A DNA stretch of 64,000 nt from JBFWIW01 sp050253535 (GCA_050253535.1 JBFWIW010000004.1:1-64000), one strand, 5' to 3'; numbered from the stretch's first letter, positions 50,684 to 59,842 are shown. Made by a program: numbers and translations. The notes: a model not told the origin generated them from the sequence alone.

Positions 50684-51595
50684 TTAATTTTCCGAACGGA
50701 TTTCAATTCCGGCAAGCTCCTCGTAGAGTTTTATAATGGCGCAGTTGTCCTTGCCGCCGAGCCCCCTGACCTGCGCTATTTCAAATAACTCGCAGACAAG
50801 GTTTGCAACGGGCATAGGGAATTTAATGTTCTTAGCCATATCTACGGCAAGCTTTATGTCCTTGGTATGCAGGTCAATGCTGAAGCCCGGCTCAAAGTTG
50901 CCCTTCAGTATCTCGGGCATACGGTCTTCCAGAGCCCAGCAGCGGCCGGAGCCCTTGGTGATGACGCTTCGCATAATAACGGGGTCCGCGCCGAACTTTG
51001 TGCCAAGTGTAAACGCCTCGGACATGGAGACGAGGTTTATTGCGGACATCAGCTGATTGACTACCTTGACCGCCTGACCGCTGCCGCTGGGACCGCAGTA
51101 AATGATGTTCTTGCCGACTATCTCAAATACCGGCATAATATCGTCGATCAGTTCCTTTTTACCGGCGCACATAATTGTGAGTGTGCCGTTTGTGGCTCCG
51201 CTCACGCCGCCGCTGACAGGGCCTTCAACAAATTTGATGCCCCTGGATTCCAGATCCGCGGCAATGTCCTTTGTGACATCCGGGGATATGCTGCTCATAT
51301 CGGCTATGAACAGATCCGCGGCAGTGGCGCTGAGTAAGCCACCCTCGCCATAGATGACGGTTTTTACATGGGGAGAGTTGGGGAGCATGGTGATTACGGT
51401 ATTGGTGTATTTAAGTATATCACCCGCGTGATCGACCGACGTCACATTTTCCTGATAGGGGAGATTTGCTATTACTTCCTTATTTATGTCACAGGCAATA
51501 ATTTTTTTGCCGGCTTTGAGGAGATTGGAGGCCATTCCAAAGCCCATGTGGCCCAGTCCCACAAAACCTACAGTGTTTAATTCTCTCATTGTCAT
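50684..51595 (-). CDS. Beta-hydroxyacid dehydrogenase (3-hydroxyisobutyrate dehydrogenase family)
   Basis: 303 residues. N-terminal Rossmann motif VGFVGLGHMGFGMA, substrate-binding GPVSGGVSGA, the catalytic Lys in GSGQAVKVVNQL and KDIKLAVDMA. This family includes tartronate-semialdehyde reductase and L-threonate dehydrogenase (LtnD); the latter fits this operon. ATG 51589, with better Shine-Dalgarno spacing, may be the true start. Confidence 0.87.
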   Translation of the reverse strand: MTMRELNTVGFVGLGHMGFGMASNLLKAGKKIIACDINKEVIANLPYQENVTSVDHAGDILKYTNTVITMLPNSPHVKTVIYGEGGLLSATAADLFIADMSSISPDVTKDIAADLESRGIKFVEGPVSGGVSGATNGTLTIMCAGKKELIDDIMPVFEIVGKNIIYCGPSGSGQAVKVVNQLMSAINLVSMSEAFTLGTKFGADPVIMRSVITKGSGRCWALEDRMPEILKGNFEPGFSIDLHTKDIKLAVDMAKNIKFPMPVANLVCELFEIAQVRGLGGKDNCAIIKLYEELAGIEIRSEN

Positions 51596-51655
51596 TAAAC
51601 TCCTAATTTACCATAATTGAAATGTTAATTAATTGGAAAAGAAAACAAGCGGAGG

Positions 51656-52126
51656 CTACCTGGGCTGGAACTGGGTAAGATCGGTTTCCTCATCGTAGCC
51701 GCGGAGCATCTGGGCGCCGTTGCATTCGATGATCATAACATCAACGGTGGTAAGCGTACGGTTATACCCCTTTACCATGTGACCACCAAACACATTGCCC
51801 TCGGCATCGCACATTGTGCCGTGGAAGTGGATATCACACTGACCTTCCTTCTGGCAGACAACGCCGGTCCCGGATAAAAATTCAACGGGGCTGCCACGTT
51901 CGATGACGTCGCCGTAGCCTGCGTCTACCTTGCATTTCACCTTGGGAACAAGATACATATAGCCTGCGTGAGAAAAACTGCCGAAGCAAGTGACATATGC
52001 GTATTTAACGCCATGCTTTTCGCAGACAGCCTCAATGCCTTCCAAAAGGTCGGTACCGGGCAGCAGTCGTGCAGGGATCATCTTTCCAGTTGTTGCAGAT
52101 GCGCTTTCAAATCTGATTTCGTTCAT
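51656..52126 (-). CDS. PPC-domain (DUF296) protein
   Basis: 156 residues, one PPC/DUF296 domain: GTDLLEGIEAVCEKHGVKYA, a histidine set in CDIHFHGTMCDAEG and the family's GGHMVKG. In bacteria such proteins are stand-alone metal-binding trimers of uncertain role, sometimes called DNA-binding. ATG 52126 lies 8 bases after AAGGAGG and is preferred over 52174. It is the first gene of the minus-strand acid-sugar operon, so it could be a regulator or a small enzyme. Confidence 0.75.
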   Translation of the reverse strand: MNEIRFESASATTGKMIPARLLPGTDLLEGIEAVCEKHGVKYAYVTCFGSFSHAGYMYLVPKVKCKVDAGYGDVIERGSPVEFLSGTGVVCQKEGQCDIHFHGTMCDAEGNVFGGHMVKGYNRTLTTVDVMIIECNGAQMLRGYDEETDLTQFQPR

Positions 52127-52536
52127 TAATGTTTCCTCCTTAAAATCCGAGTTGTTATTTTGGACAAAATCCACAAGATGTGTGGCGATATTGTCCTTGT
52201 ATTATCTATTTTAACTGCAACTTATAAAAGGACAACAAAATAATTCATGAAAGTGTTTATAATTTTAACAATATGTTTACAAAAAGCCGCAGACAATTTA
52301 ACGGCTGTGCAGCTTGCTCCAAGAAAGAATTATTGTAATAACATGAATATTGTCATTATTAGCAGAGATGAATGGGCTGTTCTTCTTATCAAACTGATAT
52401 TTGAAAAATAAAATTTCCATCGTAATTTTATCTTACGATGGAAATATTTAATTTTTTATATACGCTTTTCGCAGGAGAAACGTAGCCAATAATATTTTGT
52501 AACATACTTTATGAAAAAAGAAAACCCGATTAATAA
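52127..52536. other. Intergenic stretch upstream of the acid-sugar operon
   Basis: 410 bases between the PPC-domain gene start and the LysR gene end, AT-rich. It should contain the operon promoter; no consensus boxes are convincing. The hairpin at 52412-52446 is the one clear feature. Confidence 0.4.
52412..52446. terminator. Terminator at the end of the LysR gene
   Basis: AATTTCCATCGTAA and TTACGATGGAAATT-like arms form a ~13-base-pair stem, with A/T-rich flanks usable from either strand. It lies ~90 bases beyond the LysR stop. Confidence 0.6.
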
Positions 52537-53442
52537 TTATTCATTATCATTTGCAGAGTATATTGGATCTTCATTTGCCCTGATAAAATAATTTCTCGAA
52601 AAATCAAGAAATAACTGCACTAAAGCGTTGTTTTCGGAAGCCTTATTATAAATAACATAATCCTCGCGCATCAGGGGAGAGCCGTTCAAAAAGGACAACG
52701 GTACCGACAGTAAATTTTCATTTTCATAGAAATGTCTGTCAATGAGTATCCCATAGCCGAGACCGGCGCGAATCATCGCTACACTGACATTACCGGAGGG
52801 GACTGTTATCATAACCTTCGGCGGCTTCGCGAATCTATCGTACCACCAGTTATCTATGAGCATTTTGTTTATCTGTTCACGCTCAACGGCTATTTGAGGT
52901 ACATCGGGAAGACAATTGATATCTACCGGTTTTTTTGAAACCAAATATGCCCGTTCAATATTAAAAACGAAATTTTCGACATTCCATCTGGATAGATCTC
53001 TCACAAAACCGGCGTGAAATTTCTGCGAATATACCATTTCGGATATGTATGAATTTGTGCCGCATTGCAGCCGCAAATCAATTCTGGGGTACTGATCGGT
53101 AAACTGTTTTATCAGATCGGGCAGTTCATATTGAGCAATCGCGCTTGCTGATCCAAGCTTTAATGTACCAATATAATTATTGCTGTCCAAAGAAATTTCA
53201 TTTTTAAAATCATTGTATTGCCCGATGCTGTTCTCCGCATACTGCAGCAGCCGTTCGCCCTCCGGTGTGAAGACCACGCCTTTTGCTGTACGGATTACTA
53301 TATTTATTTCGAGCTCCTTTTCAATTCTCATAATTTTCTTTGTAAGCGCAGGCTGAGAAATGTAAAGCTGTTTGGAAGCAAGAGTAATATTTTTACAGCG
53401 ATATAGAGCCTGCAGTACCTCCCAGTCATTATTAAAAAGCAT
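52537..53442 (-). CDS. LysR-family transcriptional regulator
   Basis: 301 residues. The N-terminal winged helix is clear: LQALYRCKNITLASKQLYIS, then QPALTKKIMRIEKELE and TPEGERLLQYAE; the effector domain follows (GTLKLGSASAIAQYELPDLI). It is divergent from the bicupin/TRAP genes across a 591-base gap, so these are its likely targets. GGAGG precedes the ATG. Confidence 0.88.
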   Translation of the reverse strand: MLFNNDWEVLQALYRCKNITLASKQLYISQPALTKKIMRIEKELEINIVIRTAKGVVFTPEGERLLQYAENSIGQYNDFKNEISLDSNNYIGTLKLGSASAIAQYELPDLIKQFTDQYPRIDLRLQCGTNSYISEMVYSQKFHAGFVRDLSRWNVENFVFNIERAYLVSKKPVDINCLPDVPQIAVEREQINKMLIDNWWYDRFAKPPKVMITVPSGNVSVAMIRAGLGYGILIDRHFYENENLLSVPLSFLNGSPLMREDYVIYNKASENNALVQLFLDFSRNYFIRANEDPIYSANDNE

Positions 53443-54033
53443 ACTGAAACCTCCGATCCATTCTTATTAATTATAGTTACAATATTATCTCTTTAAGAAT
53501 ATCATTTATATTAGGCAAAGCAAGCAAAAATCGACACTATATTACCAATTATTTATGCTAATGTTTATAAATATAAAGACAAATAGCATTAAATGGGGTA
53601 TCTGATTGAAGTGCGCCTGAGATTCCCTGATGTTATGGCTTTACATTATATATTGATATTTTACTTGGGATTGTACTGATGGTATCATCAAACAAACAGA
53701 GCGTTAAATATTCAGGCATGAGAGTATTGCTGCAATCTTGAGACGATTATGCATTGCGTCAATATTACATAATTTCCGATTACAGTAATACGAGCCATTC
53801 TCTTTGTAATCTCATATTGTCTCTTTATGCAATGACCATTGTGTGGCTCTGAGGGTTATTCATGAGGAGATAACACAGATTATATTGCCTGAATAAAAAC
53901 TGTTGATGAATAAATGAAGGGAGACAAAAAGAATTTTCCCCGGCGTACATGTTATGCTTCGGTCATCGGTCGATAGTATTTTTTAAGCGTGTTGCCGAAA
54001 ATGGCAAATGATTACAGTTTAAGGAGAGTAAAT
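53443..54033. other. Divergent promoter region between lysR and the bicupin genes
   Basis: 591 bases, AT-rich. A TATAAT on the minus strand at 53475-53470 may be the lysR -10 box, with a poor -35. No protein-like ORF with a Shine-Dalgarno site was found. LysR binding sites are expected here but I could not define one. Confidence 0.4.
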
Positions 54034-54876
54034 ATGGCTTTTGTTAACAATTATGAAATGATAGATATCGCACGTGCGCTAGATATGCGCAGCGGCGAGT
54101 ACAAGGATGCTTATCGTATGTTCATAGGACCCGGCATCGGAGGCGATGAACCCGATTATGGTCACTGCCTTAGAAGAGTATTCGACACAGATAACCTGTC
54201 CATGCTCCGTATTCCTTCCGCCCCAGGCCTCAGATCTCCCGCGAAACCGGGTTATGTATATCATCCCGGCCAGGCTGAGATAGAGTATTGTCTTTATGGT
54301 GAGAGAAGGATCAGTTATCCCGACGGCAAGAAATACTATCTGCATCCCTATTCCGTTTTCATGCACGCGCCTGACCAGCCTCACGGCATGGAAGGCCTGA
54401 GCGTCGGCAAGTCCGGCGTTATCTGCTTCCACAGCGCAAAGGTTTCCCAGGTTGGACGCGCACTGTGGCCGGCAGGTAAGTTCTATGAGGCCGAAAACGG
54501 CTATACCGTCGCGCATACCCCTGAAATGGCCGTGTGGGAAGGCTCTCCGGAAGGCATTGAAATCAAACATGTTGCCGAAACCTATAAGATGGCTTTCTGC
54601 GATGTTGTTATTAAGCCCGGCGCGAGCACTTCCCCGAAGTTCTTTAAAAAAGATAACTGCGATTCCATAGTATTTGTCGTATCCGGCACAGGCCTGTTTG
54701 TCTATCCGGATAAGGCATACTGCATAGAAGAAGAGATGGCAGCTTATAATCACGCCGGTCAGCCGTACAGATACATGAACACCGGCAAAGAAGATCTTCA
54801 TCTCGCTGTATGTCACCATGCCGAGCATTTTGAAGATGTCGTCAGTACGGAAGTGAGAGCCAGCGATTTAGCGTAA
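54034..54876 (+). CDS. Bicupin protein, first of a tandem pair
   Basis: 280 residues. Two cupin barrels: the first around ISYPDGKKYYLHPYSVFMHA and QPHGMEGLSV, the second around SIVFVVSGTGLFVYPDKAYC and HAGQPYRYMNTGKEDLHLAV. ATG 54034 follows AAGGAG and matches the N-terminus of the next gene (MAFVN). Bicupins include isomerases and hydrolases such as ureidoglycine aminohydrolase, but I cannot assign an activity. It opens an operon leading to a TRAP transporter. Confidence 0.75.
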   Translation: MAFVNNYEMIDIARALDMRSGEYKDAYRMFIGPGIGGDEPDYGHCLRRVFDTDNLSMLRIPSAPGLRSPAKPGYVYHPGQAEIEYCLYGERRISYPDGKKYYLHPYSVFMHAPDQPHGMEGLSVGKSGVICFHSAKVSQVGRALWPAGKFYEAENGYTVAHTPEMAVWEGSPEGIEIKHVAETYKMAFCDVVIKPGASTSPKFFKKDNCDSIVFVVSGTGLFVYPDKAYCIEEEMAAYNHAGQPYRYMNTGKEDLHLAVCHHAEHFEDVVSTEVRASDLA

Positions 54877-54928
54877 TTGTAACTGCTATTAATTATGTTA
54901 AATACCAGAATATTTTAGGAGGATAAAC

Positions 54929-55765
54929 ATGGCTTTTGTTAATGACTATAAAATAATGGATGTTTTCAACGCTATCGACGTGCACACAGGCGAAATGCTG
55001 ATCCCCGCGCGTATTTATGTCGGCGGCAGTTTCGACGGCGGAAAGCCCGATTACGGCCAGTGTATGCAGAGGGTAATCAACACAGACGAGCTCTCTTACC
55101 TTTATAAAATTCCCGATCCGCGTATGGATTGGCCTCAGGCGCCCGGCTACGGGTATCACGACAATTCCGATGAGGTCGGATACATAATCAGCGGCACATT
55201 TGACATCACTTATCCCGATGGAAAGAAGGATCATATCGGCCCTGGAAATGCCTATCATATAAGCAAGGGTCAGGGATACCGCTTTGAAGGTGCCGACGAT
55301 AATCTTGGCGCGGCATATGCGGTGTTCTACAGCAAAAAGGTTCAGGCGGTCTCCAGCAAACCATTTGAGAGCGGAGAAATTAAGGACGGCCATGAAGTGA
55401 AATTCGTCCCCGATATCGCGAAGAAATCAGATGCGCCCAAGGGTATTCAAATGGCGCTCATCTCTGCCAGTGACGATGTCGTGCTTTATGACGTCGTTGT
55501 GAAGCCGGGTACGGTTTATCCGGAAAAAGGCTATATGACCAATAACTGCACCCAGATTATCGTCGTTGTTTCCGGCAGCGGAACGGGCATATATCCCGAT
55601 AAGGACTATTCCTTTGTCAAAGAGACAGCGGCGTACCACAAAGCGGGACAGCCATACAAATATGCAAATACCGGCAGCGAAGACCTGCATATGCTTGTGG
55701 CGTTCAATGCGAAAGATGAAAAAACCATCAGCAGCAAAGCTGTTGAGATTACTGATTTCGTCTGA
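54929..55765 (+). CDS. Bicupin protein, second of a tandem pair
   Basis: 278 residues, paralogous to 54034-54876: both begin MAFVN(N/D)Y, share YPDGKK in the first barrel, and end with AYHKAGQPYKYANTGSEDLH versus its counterpart. The first barrel is preceded by GYIISGTFDITYPDGKKDHI. AGGAGG lies before the ATG. The two may form a hetero-oligomer or act on related substrates imported by the TRAP system downstream. Confidence 0.75.
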   Translation: MAFVNDYKIMDVFNAIDVHTGEMLIPARIYVGGSFDGGKPDYGQCMQRVINTDELSYLYKIPDPRMDWPQAPGYGYHDNSDEVGYIISGTFDITYPDGKKDHIGPGNAYHISKGQGYRFEGADDNLGAAYAVFYSKKVQAVSSKPFESGEIKDGHEVKFVPDIAKKSDAPKGIQMALISASDDVVLYDVVVKPGTVYPEKGYMTNNCTQIIVVVSGSGTGIYPDKDYSFVKETAAYHKAGQPYKYANTGSEDLHMLVAFNAKDEKTISSKAVEITDFV

Positions 55766-55828
55766 TACATTCTAAATAGGTTAAGAAGGTATGCGATTAA
55801 ATAATTTAATAATGAAAGATGGTGCGAA

Positions 55829-56983
55829 ATGAAAAAAATTGTCAGCATAATCCTTGCCATGGTGTTCCTTTTCATAGCTGGGTGTGCTTCCGCTGCGCCT
55901 GCTCAGACATCCAGCACCTCCGGTACCGCAGCCCAGCAGCCTTCTGAAACCACATCCACAAGTTCAAGCACCGCAGATGAATTGACCGAGGCGTTAAACA
56001 GCATGAAGCCTGTTGCTCTGAACTTCGGCGTATCCCTGGGTGCATCCCACGGCCTGCTGGCGGGAATTCAGGAGTTCGCCGACAAGGTGACGGAAGCGAC
56101 AGACGGTAAAGTTACTTTTACACTTTATCCCGGCGAATCTCTGGTGAAAAATTCTGAGCTCTATACCAGTTTGCTGAGCGGCGCGGTTGACATTGTTGAG
56201 ACGGATCCGGGTTATTCCGTAGCATATTTTCCATACATAACGATCTACTCTCAATCCGGAACGGATTATGCTTCTTATTATGCCACAAACAAAGTAATAA
56301 ACAAACTGTTGGATAAGAACGCTTACGATATCCCGGATCTGGATAACTCGGAGATCCTCTTCGGATTTAATATGACCACCCAAACCGGTATTGCCTATAA
56401 TGGGGATGCGGTAACCGAACTGGCTGATATGAAGGGACTTCAGCTTCGCGGAACAGGTTACGCTATTTCAATGATCAACGCTTTGGGAGCGACGCCTGTA
56501 GGGATCGGAATGGCGGAGTGTTATGAAGCGCTCACAAAGGGCACCATTGACGCGGCGATTACTTCCTGGGAAGCAATGTACAACTGGAAGCTGGCAGAAG
56601 TGACCAAGAGCTATCTTAACCTCAGTATCGGCGTCACCTCTTTCCATATTGTTGCAATTAACAAAGACGTTTGGGACGCTTTCCCGGCACCGGTACAGGA
56701 AGTTATCAAAGAAACCGCGGACGAGGTATCCTTTGAGATGGCCGATCTTGCGAGAGAGGGCGATAAGAAAGGTTACGACCTTGCTATTCAGAACGGAGTT
56801 GTTTTAAAGGACCTGACTGATGCACAAAAGGCAGAATGGGTTAACGCTTTGTCAGGTGTCAAGGATGAGTGGATTGCCAATACCGTTAAGCTTGGATACA
56901 GTGAAGATGAAGTCAGGGCCTGGGTCGATTACTTCAACTCCGTCAGAGAAGAAATCAATAAAGAATATCCCACCGCACCATAA
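55829..56983 (+). CDS. dctP: TRAP transporter substrate-binding lipoprotein (DctP), bicupin operon
   Basis: 384 residues. Lipobox FIAGC, Ser/Thr-rich linker, then a DctP domain with LQLRGTGYAISMINALGATP and GMAECYEALTKGTIDAAITS. The Arg of the first motif is the usual ligand-carboxylate contact. The Shine-Dalgarno site is weak (GATGGTG). It sits 63 bases after the second bicupin gene. Confidence 0.88.
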   Translation: MKKIVSIILAMVFLFIAGCASAAPAQTSSTSGTAAQQPSETTSTSSSTADELTEALNSMKPVALNFGVSLGASHGLLAGIQEFADKVTEATDGKVTFTLYPGESLVKNSELYTSLLSGAVDIVETDPGYSVAYFPYITIYSQSGTDYASYYATNKVINKLLDKNAYDIPDLDNSEILFGFNMTTQTGIAYNGDAVTELADMKGLQLRGTGYAISMINALGATPVGIGMAECYEALTKGTIDAAITSWEAMYNWKLAEVTKSYLNLSIGVTSFHIVAINKDVWDAFPAPVQEVIKETADEVSFEMADLAREGDKKGYDLAIQNGVVLKDLTDAQKAEWVNALSGVKDEWIANTVKLGYSEDEVRAWVDYFNSVREEINKEYPTAP

Positions 56984-57019
56984 GCTTTCTCCTTTTTTGT
57001 TTTCCTTTTCGCTGTGCTC

Positions 57020-57050
57020 TGTAACGCCGCGGTAATGCTGTGGCGCTACA
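57020..57050 (+). terminator. Hairpin between dctP and dctQ (bicupin operon)
   Basis: TGTAACGCCGC and the complementary GTGGCGCTACA arm pair with one mismatch. A similar intercistronic hairpin occurs in the other two TRAP operons of the window. Confidence 0.55.
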
Positions 57051-57084
57051 GGGTGGCAGCGGCGATAACGAGAGGATGTTATAT

Positions 57085-57600
57085 TTGAAAAAATTAAAGA
57101 AATTTATTTTTAGTTTTGATGCTTTTCTGGGGTATTGTGCGTGCGCATTGATTTTTTTAGGAATGATGCTGGTTGTAATCAGTGTCTTCCTTCGTCTTAC
57201 AAGGCTGGGCTCGATTCCTGGAATGACAGACTATCTCGGGTTCCTTACGGCGATTACTGTTGCGTTCTCAATCCCTCTGGTTGAAAAAAACCGTGGGCAT
57301 ATCCGGGTTGAACTTCTGGATACTTATTTACCTAAAAAAGTCACGAATGCTATTCTTGCAGTACTGGATTTAATATGTAATTTGGTTATTGCTCTCATTT
57401 GCTGGCGGTTCCTGCTATATTCGGTGGATGTATTCAGGACCGGAATGAAAACCTGGGTCGCTTTTTTACCGTACTGGCCTTCGACATTTGTCTGCAGCAT
57501 CGGACTGCTGGCATACTTCGCTACTGCAGCAGTTAATTATGTGGATATGTTAAAGAAAACCGATGAAAAATCCGTGGTAGAGAAGGAGGGGGTCGTATGA
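57085..57600 (+). CDS. dctQ: TRAP transporter small permease (DctQ), bicupin operon
   Basis: 171 residues, four helices. TTG 57085 is chosen since GAGAGG lies 9 bases upstream and the protein then begins with a normal MKKLKKF; ATG 57076 would abut the site. VEKNRGHIRVELLDTYLPKK is typical of DctQ. The stop overlaps the DctM start by four bases. Confidence 0.85.
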   Translation: MKKLKKFIFSFDAFLGYCACALIFLGMMLVVISVFLRLTRLGSIPGMTDYLGFLTAITVAFSIPLVEKNRGHIRVELLDTYLPKKVTNAILAVLDLICNLVIALICWRFLLYSVDVFRTGMKTWVAFLPYWPSTFVCSIGLLAYFATAAVNYVDMLKKTDEKSVVEKEGVV

Positions 57601-58904
57601 CGGCAGCTTCGGTCGGTGTATTGGCATTAGCAATATTTCTGATTTTTATCATCGGCGGCTCCACTATTTCCCTGGTCATGTTCGCGGTAGGTATATTCGG
57701 ATATGCGTTCCTTACGAGCTCCAAAGCCGCTTTTTCAATGGTGGCGATTGATTTCTTCTCATCGATAAACTCATATAACATGAGCGTTATCGGAATGTTC
57801 TCATTTATGGGGTATCTCGCAATGTATTCAGGTATTGGCAGCAGATTGTATGACGCCGCTTACAAGTTTTTGGGACACTCACGCGGGGGACTTGCTGTTG
57901 CATCTGAGGCGGCCTGCGCTGCCTTTGGCGCGGTTTGCGGTTCGGGACCTGCGACTACGGCGACAATTGCTTCAATCGCATATCCTGAGATGAAGAAGCA
58001 CGGCTATGATGCGACTTTATATACTTCCTGCGTTGCGGCGGGGGGCGGACTCGGCCTTCTGATCCCTCCGAGTATGGGCGCAATCGTCTATGGCATCATT
58101 ACCGGAGCTTCTATCGGCAAGCTGTTCATTGCAGGTATAGGCGCTGGACTTTTATTGATGGTGCTGTATATGATTGTAATCAATATACAGGTAAGAATGC
58201 ACCCGGAGTATGCGCCGGTTTCTCCGAGATATACTTGGAAAGAGCGCTTTAACTCGTTGGGAAACGGGCTTTGGGAAGTTGTAATTATTTTTGCCTTTTC
58301 AATTGGCGGCATTACCCTCGGCTGGTTTACTCCTACCGAAGGAGGCGCAATGGGCGCCTTTGCGGTGCTGGCTCTTGTCCTCCTGATGAGACAGATTGAT
58401 TTCAAGGGCATAGTGTCGGCTTTGCTTGATACAGTCAAAACCGTTGGCATGGTATTGCTTCTTGTCGCGGCGGCCACGACATTTGGACGGTTTATTGCAC
58501 TTGCGCAGATACCCTCCGCGTGCGCAAACTGGATAATGGGAATGGAAACCAACAGATATGTTGTACTGCTTATCATCACGCTGATATATTTGATGGCAGG
58601 CTGTTTTGTTGATATGCTTCCAATGATTATGCTGACGGTGCCCATCTTTTACCCGATTATTGTTGATTATGCCGGATTTGACGCCATATGGTTCGGCGTG
58701 TTTTCAGTTCTTGTTTCATGTATGGGTATGATCACGCCTCCTGTAGGTGTGGATGTTTATGTCGCAAAGGGCGTTGCTCCGGATGTAAAACTGGAGACAA
58801 TTTTCAAGGGTGTTTGGTGGTATGTAGGAGCGATTTTCGTATGTATTTTCCTGGTTACCGTGTTTCCGCAAATAATTTTATGGCTGCCCAATTTGCTGCA
58901 ATAA
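57597..58904 (+). CDS. dctM: TRAP transporter large permease (DctM), bicupin operon
   Basis: 435 residues, about twelve helices, with ACAAFGAVCGSGPATTATIA, GGGLGLLIPPSMGAIVYG and MITPPVGVDVYVAKG. Last gene of this operon. Confidence 0.92.
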   Translation: MTAASVGVLALAIFLIFIIGGSTISLVMFAVGIFGYAFLTSSKAAFSMVAIDFFSSINSYNMSVIGMFSFMGYLAMYSGIGSRLYDAAYKFLGHSRGGLAVASEAACAAFGAVCGSGPATTATIASIAYPEMKKHGYDATLYTSCVAAGGGLGLLIPPSMGAIVYGIITGASIGKLFIAGIGAGLLLMVLYMIVINIQVRMHPEYAPVSPRYTWKERFNSLGNGLWEVVIIFAFSIGGITLGWFTPTEGGAMGAFAVLALVLLMRQIDFKGIVSALLDTVKTVGMVLLLVAAATTFGRFIALAQIPSACANWIMGMETNRYVVLLIITLIYLMAGCFVDMLPMIMLTVPIFYPIIVDYAGFDAIWFGVFSVLVSCMGMITPPVGVDVYVAKGVAPDVKLETIFKGVWWYVGAIFVCIFLVTVFPQIILWLPNLLQ

Positions 58905-58920
58905 ATTATTAAAACCAAAA

Positions 58921-58934
58921 ATGAACACGTTGCA
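58921..58934. promoter_or_regulatory. TetR operator candidate O1 (upstream of the tetR -35)
   Basis: ATGAACACGTTGCA, an imperfect GAAC-N2-GTTC dyad, 8 bases before the -35 box. One of four related sites. Confidence 0.6.
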
Positions 58935-58942
58935 ATTAATTA

Positions 58943-58971
58943 TTGACTTTTATAAAACGTTAGAGTAAAAT
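58943..58971 (+). promoter_or_regulatory. Promoter of the TetR-family regulator
   Basis: TTGACT (58943-58948) and TAAAAT (58966-58971), 17-base spacing, flanked by two dyad sites in the same layout as the TRAP promoter at 59804-59832. Confidence 0.75.
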
Positions 58972-58982
58972 AAAAAAGCAAG

Positions 58983-58996
58983 ATGAACGAGTTCGT
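58983..58996. promoter_or_regulatory. TetR operator candidate O2 (downstream of the tetR -10)
   Basis: ATGAACGAGTTCGT contains a perfect GAAC-N2-GTTC dyad, 11 bases after the -10 box, so binding would block initiation or early elongation. Confidence 0.65.
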
Positions 58997-59078
58997 TTTC
59001 TGGACTATAATTGCTTCAATGTGTCTTGAAAAGCAGCTTTGCCGTCTGTGAAATACATGTCGGAAGGGTGACCGAACA

Positions 59079-59669
59079 ATAGATAAAAAAAATAACAGGC
59101 AGTCCAATAAATCCGCAGCCACAAGAGACAAGGTATATCGCGCATCCATTGAGCTCATGGTAAAAAAGGGGTTTCAAGATACTACAATACGTGATATATG
59201 CGAAAAAGCGAATGTGTCCATAGGAACATTTTATAGCTATTTTAAGTCAAAAAATGACGTATTAAAGGAATTATACCTGTCTGCGGATAAATTCTTCTAT
59301 AAATTTGTGGCGAGTGAGATCGAAAATCAGGAGTTTTCCGAAAAACTTAAAGTGTTTGTATTTTATTATGCCAAGCTCAATTCAGAGACTGGCCTTGATA
59401 TGCTGCGGGTATTGTATTCGCCTATTAATGAGTGGTTTGCTCAGACCAGGCCTATGCAGGATGTGCTTTCGCATATTATTACGGAAGGACAGAAATGCGG
59501 AGAGGTCAGAACCGACCTTTCGGCAAAAAAAATTACCGGATTTATTTTTACAACTTTGCGCGGCGTATGCTATGATTGGTGTGTAAACGAAGCAAAATTT
59601 GATATGGAACAAAGGATGCTTGAATACCTGGATATTATAGTAAGAGGCATAAAAAATCCAGAAATATAA
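59079..59669 (+). CDS. TetR-family transcriptional regulator with a non-standard start
   Basis: The clear TetR helix-turn-helix (TTIRDICEKANVSIGTFYSY, then FKSKNDVL) is preceded in the same frame by a proper first helix, SAATRDKVYRASIELMVKKG, up to an in-frame stop at 59049-59051. No ATG, GTG or TTG occurs between that stop and ATG 59157, which would delete most of helix 1. ATA at 59079 lies 10 bases after GGAAGGG and gives 196 residues, a normal length, so I propose it as the start. ATG 59157 (170 residues) is the fallback. It likely represses its own gene and the TRAP operon that follows. Confidence 0.75.
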   Translation: MDKKNNRQSNKSAATRDKVYRASIELMVKKGFQDTTIRDICEKANVSIGTFYSYFKSKNDVLKELYLSADKFFYKFVASEIENQEFSEKLKVFVFYYAKLNSETGLDMLRVLYSPINEWFAQTRPMQDVLSHIITEGQKCGEVRTDLSAKKITGFIFTTLRGVCYDWCVNEAKFDMEQRMLEYLDIIVRGIKNPEI

Positions 59670-59714
59670 GTATATCCGGTAATAAACTGAATATAAGCGT
59701 ACATTATTTTGTAG

Positions 59715-59757
59715 GTGAGCGAGTAAAATTTGTGAAAATTAATAACTCGCTCATCTA
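59715..59757 (+). terminator. Terminator of the tetR gene
   Basis: GTGAGCGAGT and ACTCGCTCAT arms pair around a ~20-base loop, followed by CTATTTTTAA. Confidence 0.7.
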
Positions 59758-59780
59758 TTTTTAATCATATTAAACAAAAA

Positions 59781-59794
59781 CTGAACGCATTCGA
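59781..59794. promoter_or_regulatory. TetR operator candidate O3 (upstream of the TRAP -35)
   Basis: CTGAACGCATTCGA, an imperfect GAAC-N2-GTTC dyad 9 bases before the -35 box, in the position of O1. Confidence 0.6.
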
Positions 59795-59803
59795 AAATAA
59801 TTA

Positions 59804-59832
59804 TTGACATTTTGTGGACGTTGAGCTAATAT
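59804..59832 (+). promoter_or_regulatory. Promoter of the third TRAP operon
   Basis: Perfect TTGACA (59804-59809) and TAATAT (59827-59832) with 17-base spacing, flanked by O3 and O4. The surrounding bases (AATTATTGAC) match the tetR promoter. Confidence 0.8.
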
Positions 59833-59842
59833 CATATTAAAA

